From: Datisca glomerata
Taxonomy: Eukaryota > Streptophyta > Magnoliopsida > Cucurbitales > Datiscaceae
Reading direction: 5' to 3'
DNA length: 64,000 bases
Assembly: GCA_003255025.1 (NCBI GenBank)
Contig: QANY01008042.1
Coordinates: 3,212,077-3,276,076, forward strand
Within the stretch, counting starts at the first letter, position 1. Each line of letters begins with the position of its first letter. Shown piece after piece: positions 1-11,315 of the stretch. The notes under the pieces were generated by a model. That model worked only from the letters and a program-made list of their open reading frames with translations, was not told the DNA's origin and did not search any database. The position numbers and the translations under genes were made by a program.

Positions 1-18
1 TTTACAGTCAAGATGACC

Positions 19-150
19 ATGAAGTCATCCTGTAATCATCAAGAAGGCTACACGATGATCATGAAGTCATTTAGTAGCCTTCAAGAAGGCTATATGATGA
101 CTATGAAGTCATCGTGTAGCCTACAAGAAGGCTACACGAAAACTACAAGA
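19..150. repeat. 42-bp tandem repeat, about three copies
   Basis: The motif ATGAAGTCAT begins at 19, 61 and 103, giving an exact 42-bp period. Each unit also holds a GAAGGCTA(C/T)A motif and CACGATGA-type words, so the units have short internal inverted symmetry. The copies diverge by several bases. The same CTACACGATG vocabulary returns at 720-1060 and 1405-1550, so this belongs to a local repeat family. Confidence 0.8.
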
Positions 151-297
151 AGACTACATGGATGATAAAAAAAATTGGGATATAAACAACATATAGTATA
201 AATCATCAAGCATTCAATAACATATAAAAAATTGGGCATTAAAAAACCATAAATAAGTAAAGTATAAAAAATACATATCCAAGTTATGCAATAAAAA

Positions 298-716
298 TTA
301 TTTTCGTACATGCCCATGTACAAATAATTCAATTTCCATTCTTTTGCGATATTCTGGAATTTGATTTTGAGTTATTTCTTCAAGTTTCATCCCATATGTG
401 ATGGCTTCGACAAACTTCAGGGCGAATGCAATCAAAGCTATTAAACACATGAAATGCAAAAACACAATTAAATAATATGTACAAAATTATAAGTGTATAG
501 TGAACTTTAAAAATATGTATATTTCACTTACTCATTTTCTTGTCGTGGAACCTTCATGACCTCAAACGTCCACGTCTCTTTGGGTTGAACCTCTGATCCC
601 TTCTTATAAATGTTCATGTCTTGAGGTAGACGAGGGATTATCTCCATATAAGGTTTCACCAAATCCAGATACATGGAGCGTTGATATGACGTGTTCATGG
701 GGTTGTAAATACGAAT
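298..716 (-). pseudogene. Ulp1/C48 protease-like fragment, C-terminal half
   Basis: The minus strand has two exon-like pieces. The first (about 716 to 532) reads LVKPYMEIIPRLPQ and then EVMKVPRQE, and it ends at a strong splice donor GTAAGTG (525-531). The second (about 450 to 298) has an Asp-Cys pair followed, after a frame change, by AFALKFVEAITYGM and a tail ending ELFVHGHVRK and a stop at 298-300. This order resembles the C-terminal half of plant transposon-associated Ulp1 cysteine proteases, where DCG carries the catalytic Cys just before a xFxxKxxE segment. Here the Gly after Cys is lost to the frameshift. The N-terminal half lies on the opposite strand at 1113-1712. The family call rests on remembered motif patterns, not on an alignment. 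Confidence 0.5.
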
Positions 717-719
717 TAA

Positions 720-1060
720 CTAGCCATTCAAGATGTTCGTGTAACCATAATATTGACTACAAAATGGGTATATGATGATCATGTAGCCCTCTTGTATTCT
801 GCACGATGGGTACATGATGATCATGTACCCGTCTTCTAGTCTACACGATGTCCCTCTAACCATCGTGTAGGTTACAAGATGGTCACACGATGTCACTGTA
901 ATCATATTGTAGGCTACACGATGGTTATAAAAAGTTCGTGTAACCATCAGGTAGACTACAATATGGGTACACAATGATCGTGTGGCCTTTTGTATTCTAC
1001 ATGATGTCTGTGTAACCATTGTGTAGTTTACAAGATCATCATGTACACTATAATCTTGCA
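720..1060. repeat. Degenerate palindromic CTACACGATG repeat cluster
   Basis: Words such as CTACACGATG, CATCGTGTAG, GATCATGTAC and GTGTAACCAT recur every 20-45 bases in both orientations, so many neighbouring pairs can form imperfect hairpins. The period is irregular, unlike the neat 42-bp array at the window start. A minus-strand open frame runs through it, but its product is only translated repeat. The cluster sits between the two opposed halves of the Ulp1-like pseudogene. Confidence 0.75.
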
Positions 1061-1112
1061 GGCATTTAAATCACCATCATAAAACTCATAATGTTGATCT
1101 GTAATTACATTG

Positions 1113-1712
1113 TGCAGGAACAAGAAAGTAGAAGTAGCATTTTACACCTATAATCTAACATGGTTTAGAAAAATAGTCTCCCCACCTTATCAATGGCTTA
1201 AGTCAGATGTAAGCAATTATTTATAATTTTTTTAATATAGTGTTTTGAATAAATATAAATATATTATGTAATCTTTATTACATTGCAGCATATCGATGCA
1301 TACTTAGAACTCATTTGGAGAGATTTATAGGATTACAACCCTCACATCAGAGTCTCTGTTGGTGATTTGGTTCTATAGGTAAGTAAGATGTTTTTTAACT
1401 TCATGTGGTCTACACGATGCCTTCATAAGCATCATGTACACTTGATGAAGTGTACATGATGCCTTCATGGGCATCATGTATACTTCATGAAGGCGTCGTG
1501 TAGATTTCATGAAGTAAACATGATGCCTTCATGGGTATCGTGTATACTTCATGATGATTTTCTATTATTTTACAATGTTTCATGTGACATTACAGGGAAA
1601 CTTGTCCGGCCGAGTGGAAAAGTTTGAGCAGGATCTCGTAGGGAAACCTCTATGGTTCTCTGTCCTTGACTTGCAGATGAATTTTGGAAGGGACTGGGAA
1701 ATGTCTGATAAG
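1113..1712 (+). pseudogene. Ulp1/C48 protease-like fragment, N-terminal half
   Basis: Three exon-like blocks have good splice sites. Block 1 ends at 1208 before GTAAGC and encodes a segment ending YQWLKSD. Block 2 (1289-1378) follows an acceptor TTGCAG and starts HIDAYLELIWRDL, then has an in-frame stop. Block 3 (1596-1712) follows TTACAG, starts GNLSGRVEKFEQD and stops at a GTATGT donor. The joined WLxxDHIDAY pattern is typical of the start of the Ulp1 domain in plant transposon-associated proteins. The conserved His-Trp segment expected next is not seen on this strand. Introns 2 and 3 contain the same CTACACGATG-type repeats as the flanks. The C-terminal half is on the minus strand at 298-716. 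Confidence 0.42.
1405..1550. repeat. Palindromic repeat array within intron
   Basis: Four to five units of about 30-40 bp combine CACGATGCCTTCAT with its near-complement ATGGGCATCGTGTA, joined by ACTTCATGAAG. The array lies in an apparent intron of the Ulp1-like remnant and shares words with the clusters at 19-150 and 720-1060. Confidence 0.75.
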
Positions 1713-1959
1713 GTATGTCTTGTAAAAAAGGCTAGTAAACATATTGTTTTACTTATAAAGGCCAATAAAAAACATAAAACGATGGGGTATAGACCCCCTG
1801 TCATTTTTGTGACCAAAGCACGATAGGGTCTCGATACCTCGTCGTTCTTTGAGACCTACATATATCATAACCTTATAATTTTTATTTCATCTTCTTTCCC
1901 CTGCCCCATACGCGGCTGCCCCACCATTCTTGTCTCCTTACGTCACAGGATTGCTTTGC

Positions 1960-2195
1960 TTCCACCGTCATTTTCATCATCCCCAACCCGTCATTTTCAT
2001 CAATCTTGCATTGAATCGGTAAATTTTCATTATGTAATTTTTGATTTGGGAAAAAATTATTCGGTAAAAAATGATTCCATCATCGTTTTCATCTTCCACC
2101 GTCATTTTCATCTTCCATTTGTCATTCGAAGGAACCGTCATTTTCATTGTTGTTTTCATCTTCCCTTCGTTATTCGAAGGAATCATTGTTTATAT
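1960..2195. repeat. TTTTCATC-rich imperfect tandem repeats
   Basis: CGTCATTTTCATC-type words occur at least six times. A unit of about 55 bp containing TCATTCGAAGGAA appears twice between 2091 and 2190. The open frames here on both strands are low-complexity products of the repeat and not credible genes. Confidence 0.65.
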
Positions 2196-2244
2196 CATCT
2201 CCATTGAACTACCATTCTTGAACTTTCAGTTTTTTGTTTGATGA

Positions 2245-3765
2245 AATGTGTCCTAAGACTCCAGAAGAAAAAGAGAGCATGGCCACAGTCCCATATTCTA
2301 ATACCGTTGGAAGTATGATGTAAACTATGTTGTGTAGACGTCCTGATATTTGTTATGTTGTTGGTTTAGTCAGCCGTTATCAGTCCAAATTTGGACAAGC
2401 TCATTGGAAAGCTATTAAGAGGATTTTGAGGTACCTTAAGGGCTCGTTTGGCAGCCATGATAGTATTGGATAGTACTGTACTAAATCTGTCAGACTGTAC
2501 TGTACTGTATTTTACTGGATTAAATAATACTGTTCAGTGTTTGGTGTTGTATTAGTTAAAAAAACTGTAACACTTATACAATGTTTGGCACGATTATAAA
2601 ACTGTTTGTCATGATTTGATCCTCAAAAGCCTATTTGAAATTCATTAACATGTTATTTTACATTTTCAACTATAAAATAAATTATCTAATTAATGTTATG
2701 ACTGTAAATTCCCTATTTTTTGACTAAAAATACAAATTCAATTATACATGTAACTTTAAGATAATGATAATTTATAGTTATAAATATTGAAATTAGAAAA
2801 AATAAATCATTAAATTTTTAATACACAAAATAAGTCATTTAAAATATATAAATAATTACTGAACCACTCATATGATTTAGAGGCTCTAAAAATTCAAAAA
2901 CAAGGAAGAAAAAGATAGTAAATGGCTTTGAAAATTGATAAAATTAAGTCATAAATAATTAATTTTGCACCTTTCAAGAATTCATAAATTATTTTTGTTA
3001 GTGAGTGAAGTTCCTGTAAGATATAAATTAAAAAAAATTATTTTAATAAAAATCATTTTAAGATATAAATTAAAAAATAACTTTGTTTTTCTTAGTCCGG
3101 TGTAGTCTCCCTTAAAAGTAAGGGACTAAATTATCTCATGTGAGTGGGACTAAAGAGTCCCACCGTATTAGCTAGTACGGGCTCTATATTTTTGCCAAAC
3201 GCCGGACAGTATTGTCCTACTTTTAGTATTGTACAGCACGGGCTACCAAACAAGCCCTAAAAGTACTACAAATTTATGTTTATGCTATCAAGGAAACGAT
3301 TTGCATCTAGTGGGTTACTCAGATGCTGCTTGGGGTGGTGACCCTCAAGTCTGGATATGTTTTCTTGCTAAGCAATGGCGCCATATCTTGGAGTAGCAAG
3401 AAATAGACATGCATTGCGTTTTCAACTATGGAAGCAGAATTTATAGCGTGTTCGGCTGCAGTGCAAAAGGCAATTTGGCTTAGAAGGTTTCTGCAACATT
3501 TATAAGTTGTTTCTAGTGCATCAAAACTAGCAACTTTATTTTGTGATAGTCAAGCAACCATCGCTTATACTAAAGATCTGAAGTACATGGAAAATGAAGC
3601 ATGTAGACACTAAGTATAATTTTGTACGAGATATTATAACGCAGAAGAAAATAGTGATACATCATGTCTCTACACATTGAATGATGGTTGATCCATTGAC
3701 AAAGCCAATTTTTAGAGATATTTTTCTAAGCCATGTCAAATCTCTAGGATTGTACAAATTGTAAT
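2245..3765 (+). pseudogene. Ty1/copia pol remnant (RT end plus RNase H), interrupted
   Basis: This is the end of a copia polyprotein. Recognisable pieces in order are the connection region (VPYSNTVGSMM, then RRPDICYVVGLVSRY), the RILRYLK motif, the RNase H start (HLVGYSDAAWGGD), the STMEAEF(I)A active-site block, a degraded integration-domain tail (NFVRDIITQKK) and the terminal PLTKP motif ending near 3765. There are several in-frame stops and frameshifts. The reading frame is cut after RYLK by an 818-bp MITE at 2440-3257, and the same frame resumes directly after it. Neither LTR could be assigned. The 3' flank (3770-5100) might include the element's 3' UTR or LTR. Confidence 0.85.
2440..3257. 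mobile_element. Tourist-like (PIF/Harbinger) MITE
   Basis: The left end starts GGGCTCGTTTGGCAGCC and the right end, reverse-complemented, starts GGGCTTGTTTGGTAGCC, so the 17-bp termini differ at two positions. It is flanked by the 3-bp target duplication TAA (2437-2439 and 3258-3260). TWA duplications and GGGC..GTTTGG termini are characteristic of PIF/Harbinger elements. The interior is AT-rich with no coding capacity, so it is non-autonomous. Removing the element and one TAA leaves the copia frame continuous, which confirms the boundaries. Confidence 0.88.
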
Positions 3766-3769
3766 ATGA

Positions 3770-5100
3770 TGTGTAATTTTCAGTATATTTTGTATCAATG
3801 TTATTAATTAATGAACTTCATGTTGTTCATTATTTTATTTATTTATAGCACAAAACACACATATCCTGTTTGGATCAAATGAAAATGTATGTCGCTAGGC
3901 ATAAAGCGACTTACTCATACAAGCAGTCACCTCAGGCGCTTGAAGAGCGAGCTGAGATGAGACATTGTATGCTTAAAATATTTGGAATATGTGAATAAAT
4001 CGTACTTTAATTTTGTTGTCGCCTTGACAAAAGGTCAAGATGAGGTCCAAATATTAATTTATGGACCGACATGATTCCCACAATCATGTAGCCTGGATGG
4101 TGGACGGGATGCAAGAACTTATAGGCGATATGAGGAGCGAGCTAATAAGATCTCGAGCTAGGCACGATGAGTATTTTAGTATCTACGACTGAGCTAAGAT
4201 CCTTATGGTGGTTCAATATAAGTTAGAATAAACATACACCATTTCTATGAAGAGATAACCACTATAGCATGTGATCATACCACATTTTTTTTGCGACTAA
4301 ATAAGGGAAATGTGAGATAGAATCCCTGTTCTCACATTCTATGAGTCCGTGAGGTACTTTAAAACCTCATTTTATGCCCAATGTGACTTTCGACTATATA
4401 GTGAAGTGACACATAAATGTTGCTACTTTAACATGTTACCTATGGTTATGGTAATTCGACCTAATGGAACATGTCTAAGAAAGCAATTTATTTGAGGCTA
4501 AGCTATATATGTAGGGAAGGAAGACGTTTTTGTCTACATCTAAAGTGTGTTCACCGGTTGACCAGTTATGTCACCTCGTAGTGGCTAGTACATGATTGTG
4601 AATACATGTTTTGATTAAATCAAGAATTGCTCTTTGAGGGATTAGAGATGTTTGAATTGATGTAACAAATACGTTTGGGGCGTAACGAGACGAGTAGAAA
4701 GTCTTCAGTTTTGGGGCTGCTATTTTATTCCTAACAGGTTCATTCCAACTAGCTCTTATATGTGCCCTCGGTTCGCACGATCCATTTGTCGGTATGAATT
4801 TATTAGTATGTGATATTTAATCGTTTGTTATTAAATTTGTTCTATCCCATCATGTGCGAGTGAAAGAAGTTGGAAAACTTAGATCTGGGCGCCCATGATG
4901 GATCGACCCGACCCGATTTTGAAATGGAATGATTTGTAGTTTTTCACATGAAAAACTACCAATGGTGGTTAATATAAAAAACTACCATTAACTCTATGTC
5001 GAAGAACTTCATTTTTTATTTTTTGAGAAAAAAAATTCGGACCTATTAAAAAACTATAGAGAAAATCATTCCTACAACACTAAAATTAAGTTTTTACATA
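3770..5100. other. Unassigned repeat-like stretch, no gene seen
   Basis: No open frame of note on either strand. It lies between the copia remnant and the LINE and may hold copia 3' sequence. I could not find a matching second copy in the window that would define an LTR. The last 200 bp contain a short inverted pair around 4941-4985 built on AAAACTACCA. Confidence 0.4.
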
Positions 5101-5129
5101 CAAAATCAATGGCTTTTAGGTTGTGAAAA

Positions 5130-5790
5130 ATGTGGGGAGTTCATTTTTGTGATTTCCTACAAGATCCGACACGTAATTCATCAATTCGATCCAATTCTCT
5201 ACACAATCAAGTAAGTATACTTGACTCGATTATTTTCAACAGAAAGCTTTTATGGCAACACTTCCTCAGACGTGGAACCCTTCAAAATGTATGCTTCTTT
5301 TGGACATTGGTGAGGGCATGTTTGTTGCTACCATATCAGGTAGATAAGTTAAAAGTTCTGAAGAATGAGCCATGGCATTTTGATCAGGCTCTGTTGCTAT
5401 TAGAAGAGGTCCAAGGTTCTACACAACCCTCTGAAACGGTGCTTGAGGAAGTCAATTTCTGGGTCCAAGTATTCAATTTCCCCCTGTTGTGTATGACTAA
5501 GGAGATGGGGAAGAAAATAAGAGATTATCTATGTTTTTTAGGATATTAATGAGAATCCAGAAGGGGGTTTCATAGGTAAATTTCTCAGGGTAAGAGTTCG
5601 ACTGAATGTAAAATACCTTTGGTTAGGGTTATGGGAATTAGAGTGCCATTCAATCCTAATCCTATATGGGTAGATTTTTAATATGAGAAGCTTCATGACT
5701 TCTGTTATTCTTGTGGGGACGGCTTACCCATATTAGTAGAAATTGTGAATTGGCTCTAAGCTCTGATTTAGAAACATAAGGAAAGGCTCG
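5130..5790 (+). pseudogene. LINE ORF1 remnant (DUF4283-like, CCHC knuckle)
   Basis: The longest open part (5130-5549) contains the segment VLKNEPWHFDQALLLLEE, then FWVQVFNFPLLCMTKEMG, which matches the DUF4283 domain of plant LINE ORF1 nucleic-acid chaperones. Downstream, around 5676-5755, the motif YEKLHDFCYSCG marks the first two cysteines of the usual CCHC knuckle, but a frameshift destroys the His and last Cys. ORF1 in live elements binds the element RNA; this copy cannot make an intact protein. Confidence 0.8.
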
Positions 5791-6596
5791 TCAATATGGA
5801 GATTCGCGTCGTACATCATTAAAGGAGAAGTCGTTGGAGAAGCCTCTAGAAGGAGAATAATGTGGTCGAAAGGTTGGGTGCAGGGAATCGTGTAGCTCTT
5901 CTGATCGAAACTTACTGAATTCGAAGGAGAAGCTAGCGGTCACCGGAAGCACTCCTCAACACCGGTCGCTTCTGGAAATGAGGGAGGAAAGAATGTCTAT
6001 ATTCTAGACAGGGAGTTGGTTAAACAAGTAATGGATGATAGTTTGTGCAGAGCTCTGACAAGGCTGATGGTAGTGGAAGGAATGTTGCTGTGACAAGGAA
6101 GAGGGGTTGTGATGTGGTGGAATGGTTGGAAGTGGTCCTAGGCGTGGTTGGTGGTGACAGTCCTATGGACGGGCTAGAGTCATTGCTTCTGGATGATAAA
6201 ATCGAACCAGTTTTTTTGAAAGACCACATGGTTCAATCGGACTAGATGAGTATTGGGGAAGGCAAGAAGATTATGGACCATCCGATACAAGGAAAACCTT
6301 TTTTAAGCTCATAACTCTACATCAAGTCTTTTCTGGCCTTTGAGGCCCAAGCAATTGTAACCCAGGTTTAGTTTAAATCTTAAAAGTCATGGAGGAAGTG
6401 ATGCCCAATAAAAGTGACTCATGTGAGATCCCCATCTCATCTTCCTCGGCGAACAAGGTTTTTGACCAAATCTCAAAAAGGAAACTCTGTGATGAGGAGA
6501 TTCATGATGGAGATTCTAAGAAGCTTAAGCTCAATGTTCAACCTGAAATTACCCAAGTTCAAGTAGCAGATTCTGATGCTGGGACTCGCTGCCCAT

Positions 6597-9500
6597 AATG
6601 AGTCTCATCAATTGGAATGCCACGGGCGGTCCGAGCCTTGTGGAGATTGATCTCGCACAAAGATCCTTCCATAATCTTTTTATGCAAACAAAGTTGCATG
6701 CTAAAGGTTTGTGCTGCTAAAGAAAAAATTGGATTTCAAAATAAGGGTTTTATGTAAAGAGGGTCAGTTTAAGTGGTGGGATTGATATGATTTGGAAGAT
6801 GGCCTCTCCTTCAAGCTCGGATCTTTCTCTGTAGGTCATATTTATGGGCAAGTCACTAACTAGATGGCTCTCATTGGAGATTGAATGGTTTATATGAAAA
6901 TCTAGATCACTCTCTTAGGAATCAATCCTCAGAGCTTTTTCAACATCTCAGCACAATCAGTAGTTTACCATGTCTTGTAGTGCGAGATTTTAATGAAAAT
7001 TTGGATGGGTCTGATAAAATTGGAGGATCTCAATGTGTGGATTCTAGAATTAACTCGTTTAAATCCCCCATTGGGGATTTTGGTCTTGTTCCCTTGGATT
7101 TTCAGGGACCTTTTACTTAGACAAACAAGAGGGAGGATGAAGTTCTCATTGTGGAGAGTATTGATATGGCCTTTGCTTCAGGTAATTGGATTTGTCAGTA
7201 CTCTTTTACTAATATTGTCCATTTAGGATTCCTATCCTTTCATCATAGGTTTATCTGGCTTTCCTGGGTTGATAATGTGAATGTTTGGTCTGTAATGAGG
7301 TAAATTATGTTCAAATTTGAGGACTTCTAGGAAAAAGGATGATGAATGTGAGCATATTACCAAGGAGTCTTAGATTAGATCCACATGGACTGGTATGAAT
7401 GTGAATAGGGGCCTGGTTTTATGTGCTTCGTCCCTAGCTATCTGGAGTAAGGTAAAGTTTGGTGTAGTCTCAAAAAAATCAGGGAGATTCAAAAGGCTCT
7501 GGTACTATATATGCTTCGGGTCCTTGGGACTCTAATGGCCAGCAGACGCAGAAGCTGCATAAAGACTTAGAAACTCTCATCCTTCATGAGGAAATTTACT
7601 AGGCCCAAAGAGTTAAGTCAAATTGGCTTATGGCTGGTGACTCAAACACCAAGTTTTTCCATGCCAAAGCTTCGTCTATCAGGAAAAAGAACCTTATTGC
7701 TACTTTGATGGATTCAAGTGGAGAGTGGGTTGAGGACCAATACTTGGCTGTAAATTATTTTGAAACCTTTTGAACCTCTTTCCATCCATCAAAGGCTGGG
7801 CTTTTTCCAGCTTCTAAGGACATCGCTCGGATTGTCCCAGAGGAGATGAATAATTCTTTAATTAGACCATATACAACTGATGAATTTCTGGCAGCTCTTA
7901 ATGCCATGCACCCTGACAAGAGTCCTGGGCCAGACGAATTTCTAGCTTTATTTTTGTAGCAGTACTGGTTGTTTATCGGAGATTCGATGGTCAATCTTTT
8001 TCTATCTTGTCTCAATCAGGACACTCATCTAGACAACATCAATGGTACTTTCATTTCTCTTATTCCTAAAATTATGATCTTGTGTGTATGAATGGTTTCA
8101 GACTGATTAGCTTGTGTAACATTATTTATAAGATTATTTCTAAGGCCATAACTGATCGCTTGAAAAATGTTCTACTATTGATTATTTAGGATGGCCAAAA
8201 TGCACTTCTTAAGGGTCGGTTGATTTCAGAGAATGTATTAGTTAGTTTTGAAGTTCTTAATAATATTTGGTCCTTTAGACATGGCAGAACAGGGTTTGTA
8301 ACAGTGAAATTATATATGAGCAAAGTTTATGACCGGGTGGAGTGGGACTATCTCCAGACGGTTATGGAAGCATTGGGCTTTAGCAGTGTGTTCATTCGAA
8401 GTATCTTGAAGTGCATCTCTTATGCCTCTTTTGCAGTCTTAGTGAATCAGATTTCATCTAGGATTATTTTTCCCCAAGGGAGCTTCAGTAAGGCCCATTT
8501 TACCGTAGTTGAAGGGATGTCTGCTCTTAATAACTTTGCTGTAGCCAGTGGGTTTCTTATTTGTCTGAGGATGGGGAGATCGGGACTTAACGTTTCCCAT
8601 CATCTCTTCGCAGATGATAGCCTAATTTTTTTCCAAAGTTCTTTGGCAGATGGGCGGGCTATGAGAAATCTGCTTGAAACTTATGAGGCGACTTCTCATC
8701 AATATATTAACTTTTTGGAATCAGTTGTCATTTTCCTCACATTTAGACCCTACTTCCAAAGTCAATGTTACAGGTACCCTTGAAATCCCTACTTCCATGC
8801 CTATTGATAGCTATCTAGGGCTCCCTGCTTTTATGAGGCGTTCAAAGAAGCTAATTTTCAGATACCTTAAAAATAAAATGTGGAAGCCTTTGCAAAGTAG
8901 TAAGGTGAAGCAGTTCTCATTGGGTGGTAAGAAAATATTAATTAAAGTGTGTTCCCAAGCGCTTCCTGTTTATGCTATGAATTGTTTTAAGATCCATGTT
9001 AGTGTTTACAAAGAACTCGAATCTATTATGGTGATTTTCTAGTAGGGTTTCTCTGATAATGGCCCAAAAATGCATTGGCTCTCCTGGGAGGATCTTTGTC
9101 ATCCTAAATGAAAATGGGGGATGGGTTTTAGAAGGTTGTCTACTTTCAATAGGGCTCTCATTGGTAAACAGTGATGGAGACTTATCTAAAATCCTTCTAT
9201 GTTTCTTGCTATAGTGCTTAAAGGAAAGTATTTTTCAAATGGAGATTTTGAGTGTGCGAGGGGAAAGAATACAGACTCAGTGGCTTGGAAGAGCATTCTT
9301 TGGAAGAAAGAAGCTATCTTACGCGACCTTAGATGGAGAGTGGGGAATGGACGTTCGATTCTAGATTTTAAAGATGTGTGGATCCCAAAGTTGAATCAAT
9401 TTAAGCCACAAACTATTCATCTAGACCCTCCGGTTCCTTTTGTTTATGATTTTATTGGCCCCTCGGACTGTCTCTATCCAAAGCCTAGAGAATTCTTTGA

Positions 9501-9660
9501 CATGGAAGATGTCAACCTTATCTCTTCAAATTCCCTTGTTAGCTCGGGTCGCTTGGATGAGAAAATTTGGCATTTCTATAGAGATGACATTTACTGAGTT
9601 AGAAGTGGCTATTGGGCTTATTGGAGAGACATATGGCCTCGAGCAGCTCGACTTCTAGTT
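6597..9660 (+). pseudogene. LINE ORF2 remnant: endonuclease and reverse transcriptase
   Basis: ORF2 starts MSLINWNATGG at 6597, the expected endonuclease beginning. The endonuclease continues at 6881-7120 with VVRDFNENLDGSDKIGG, where the canonical GDFNE has Arg in place of Gly. Reverse transcriptase pieces include NWLMAGDSNTKFFHAK (7621), LNAMHPDKSPGPDEF (7897) and the longest open part at 8220-8783. There the catalytic block HHLFADDSLIFF is intact (Asp pair at 8613-8618), but the usual GLRQGDPLSP loop is missing or replaced. After it come SYLGLPAFMRRSKK (8808) and the region with WRVGNGRSILDFKDVWIP (about 9343). Several stops and frame changes interrupt the coding sequence. Confidence 0.86.
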
Positions 9661-10600
9661 CTGAAAAGTGGGGGAAGAAGATCTGAAATCTGCATATTCC
9701 CATTGAAATTAAGATTTTCTTTTGGAAGGCCTCCAATATTCTGCCTACTTTTTTTAATCTCTCAGGAAGAGGGATTCAGGTTTAAATCAGTGCAAGTTTT
9801 ATGGGAAATTTGAAACCATCACTCATGCATTATTCCTCTACCCTCGGGTAGAATCTATTTGGAAGCCTATTCATTGAAATTCAGTCACGGTTGAGTCTCT
9901 GGACATTAGAGACTCTAGGAATTGTTTGGATGCCCTTCAATCTTCTTTTTTTGGCTGGCCAAATATGACTTTATGTAGAATGGCTTTTATGTGCTGGCAG
10001 ATTTTGTCTACTCGTAATTCCTTAGTCTTCAAGGGGGAAGTCAGTGCTGGAAGGGGATTATTACTAAGACCGATATTTTTTCCCAAGAATGAGTTGCTCA
10101 CCATCCTTCTAATCCCATTGTCTCCAACGGTTCTATGCCTATTTTGGCTGCCTAGTGCAAGCCCGAGGAGGGGCTACTCAAACTAAATGTTGATGCGACT
10201 TACTCGATTCATGGGACTAGTTTTGTTATGGTGATTCGCAATTGGCTTGTGAATGTGGGTGCTGTGTGTGCTTATTTTTAAGAAGCCAAACTTGTTCCCT
10301 TTTCGCAGAATGTGGTGCTTTTCTTAAAGGCCTATGCCTTGCTCATGAAAACTTCTTGGTTATCTTTTTCATAGAATCGGATAAATCTTAATTTATCCAG
10401 GCAGTGTTTTTTCAAATTCGTTATTGCTTTCCCTTGAGGGTGATTTGTTGAAGGTGATCAGTGATGCTTTGTCTTCTCATCTTAATTGTAGCGTTAAGCA
10501 TGTGTCTAGAAAGAGTTCTGTTACATATAGGCTTGAGAGATATGTTGTTTCTGTTCATTTTTCTTCTTCTTTGTTGGTTTGTAACCTACACATTGTAGAA
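9661..10600 (+). pseudogene. LINE ORF2 tail: zinc-binding region and RNase H
   Basis: A segment near 9716-9770 (IFFWKASNILPTFFNLS) corresponds to the zinc-binding region found after the RT in plant LINEs. From about 10170 the frame reads LLKLNVDATYSIHGTSFVMVIRN, the typical start of the RNase H-like (RVT_3) domain, with the first catalytic Asp in NVDA. Further parts are broken by stops. A plus-strand open frame at 10424-10633 corresponds to the degraded end of this domain. Confidence 0.7.
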
Positions 10601-10712
10601 GATTTATGTTTGTTCGATAGTCGGTTTCGTTAATATAGTGCTATTTGTTTCCAAAAAAAAAGCTTAACTAGTAAGATACTCGTGCGAAGCAGGTCCTATG
10701 AACATAATATTA

Positions 10713-11248
10713 TGTTGTGAAATAGCAGTCTAGAATTCACTTTAGTTAAAACCTACCCTGTCTAGCTGTACGTGAAACATAGCAATAATCTCATAAAGAA
10801 AATGCATAAATGAAGAAGACATGATTTTTTAGTGGTTCGATCAATTTGATTTACATCCACTTTGAGCTAATAATCAACTGAGTTTGTACCAAGATTACAA
10901 CGCTCCTATATTACAGTGAGCTTACAAGATCAGAATATGCTATCAACCAAAAAATCTTAATGAACTTAAGCAAACTCGAGCTACTCACTCGTTCTTCTTC
11001 TTCACGAGCTCAACTCTCCCTCTGATTCTCTCTCACACCCTCTCCTTATCGTTCAATAAATTTCCCAATATATTTCTCTATCAATTAGCTAGCCTTAGCC
11101 AATCAGGAAACACTTTAACTAACTCTGCTTAGTTAAAGTAGAAAACAAGAGAATTACATGCAAGCCATGCACACGATGATGAGTTTAATATCATAACCAA
11201 TCTTGTACTGCCACATCAATTTCATGTTGTAGAGTCACAAAACTCACA
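10713..11248 (-). repeat. 3' LTR of the copia element
   Basis: On the plus strand it runs from TGTTGTGAAAT to AAAACTCACA. On the coding strand it is preceded by the purine-rich GGAGTCAATGTGGAGAAT, a good polypurine tract. The block GTGGTTCGATCAATTTGATT inside it resembles motifs common in plant copia LTRs. The inner 340 bp match 13463-13824. Confidence 0.72.
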
Positions 11249-11315
11249 ATTCTCCACATTGACTCCAGCAACACTTGACATTCAACTTTCATCCAGTAGC
11301 TCATCCCATTTTATC

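Larger units (their letters stand above)
5105..10661 (+). mobile_element. L1-type LINE (non-LTR retrotransposon), dead
   Basis: The order is that of a plant L1-type LINE: an ORF1 with a DUF4283-like domain and CCHC knuckle, then ORF2 with endonuclease, reverse transcriptase, a zinc-binding RT-associated region and RNase H, ending in a nine-A tail at 10653-10661. The length of about 5.6 kb fits a nearly complete copy. Every domain carries stops or frame changes. No target-site duplication was found: the sequence after the poly(A), GCTTAACTAGTAAG, has no copy near 4900-5110, so the true 5' end is uncertain. Confidence 0.88.

Noticed and set aside
720..1060. CRISPR-like array
   Set aside because: The repeats vary in sequence, spacing and orientation, and the DNA is clearly plant nuclear. 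No constant repeat with unique spacers.
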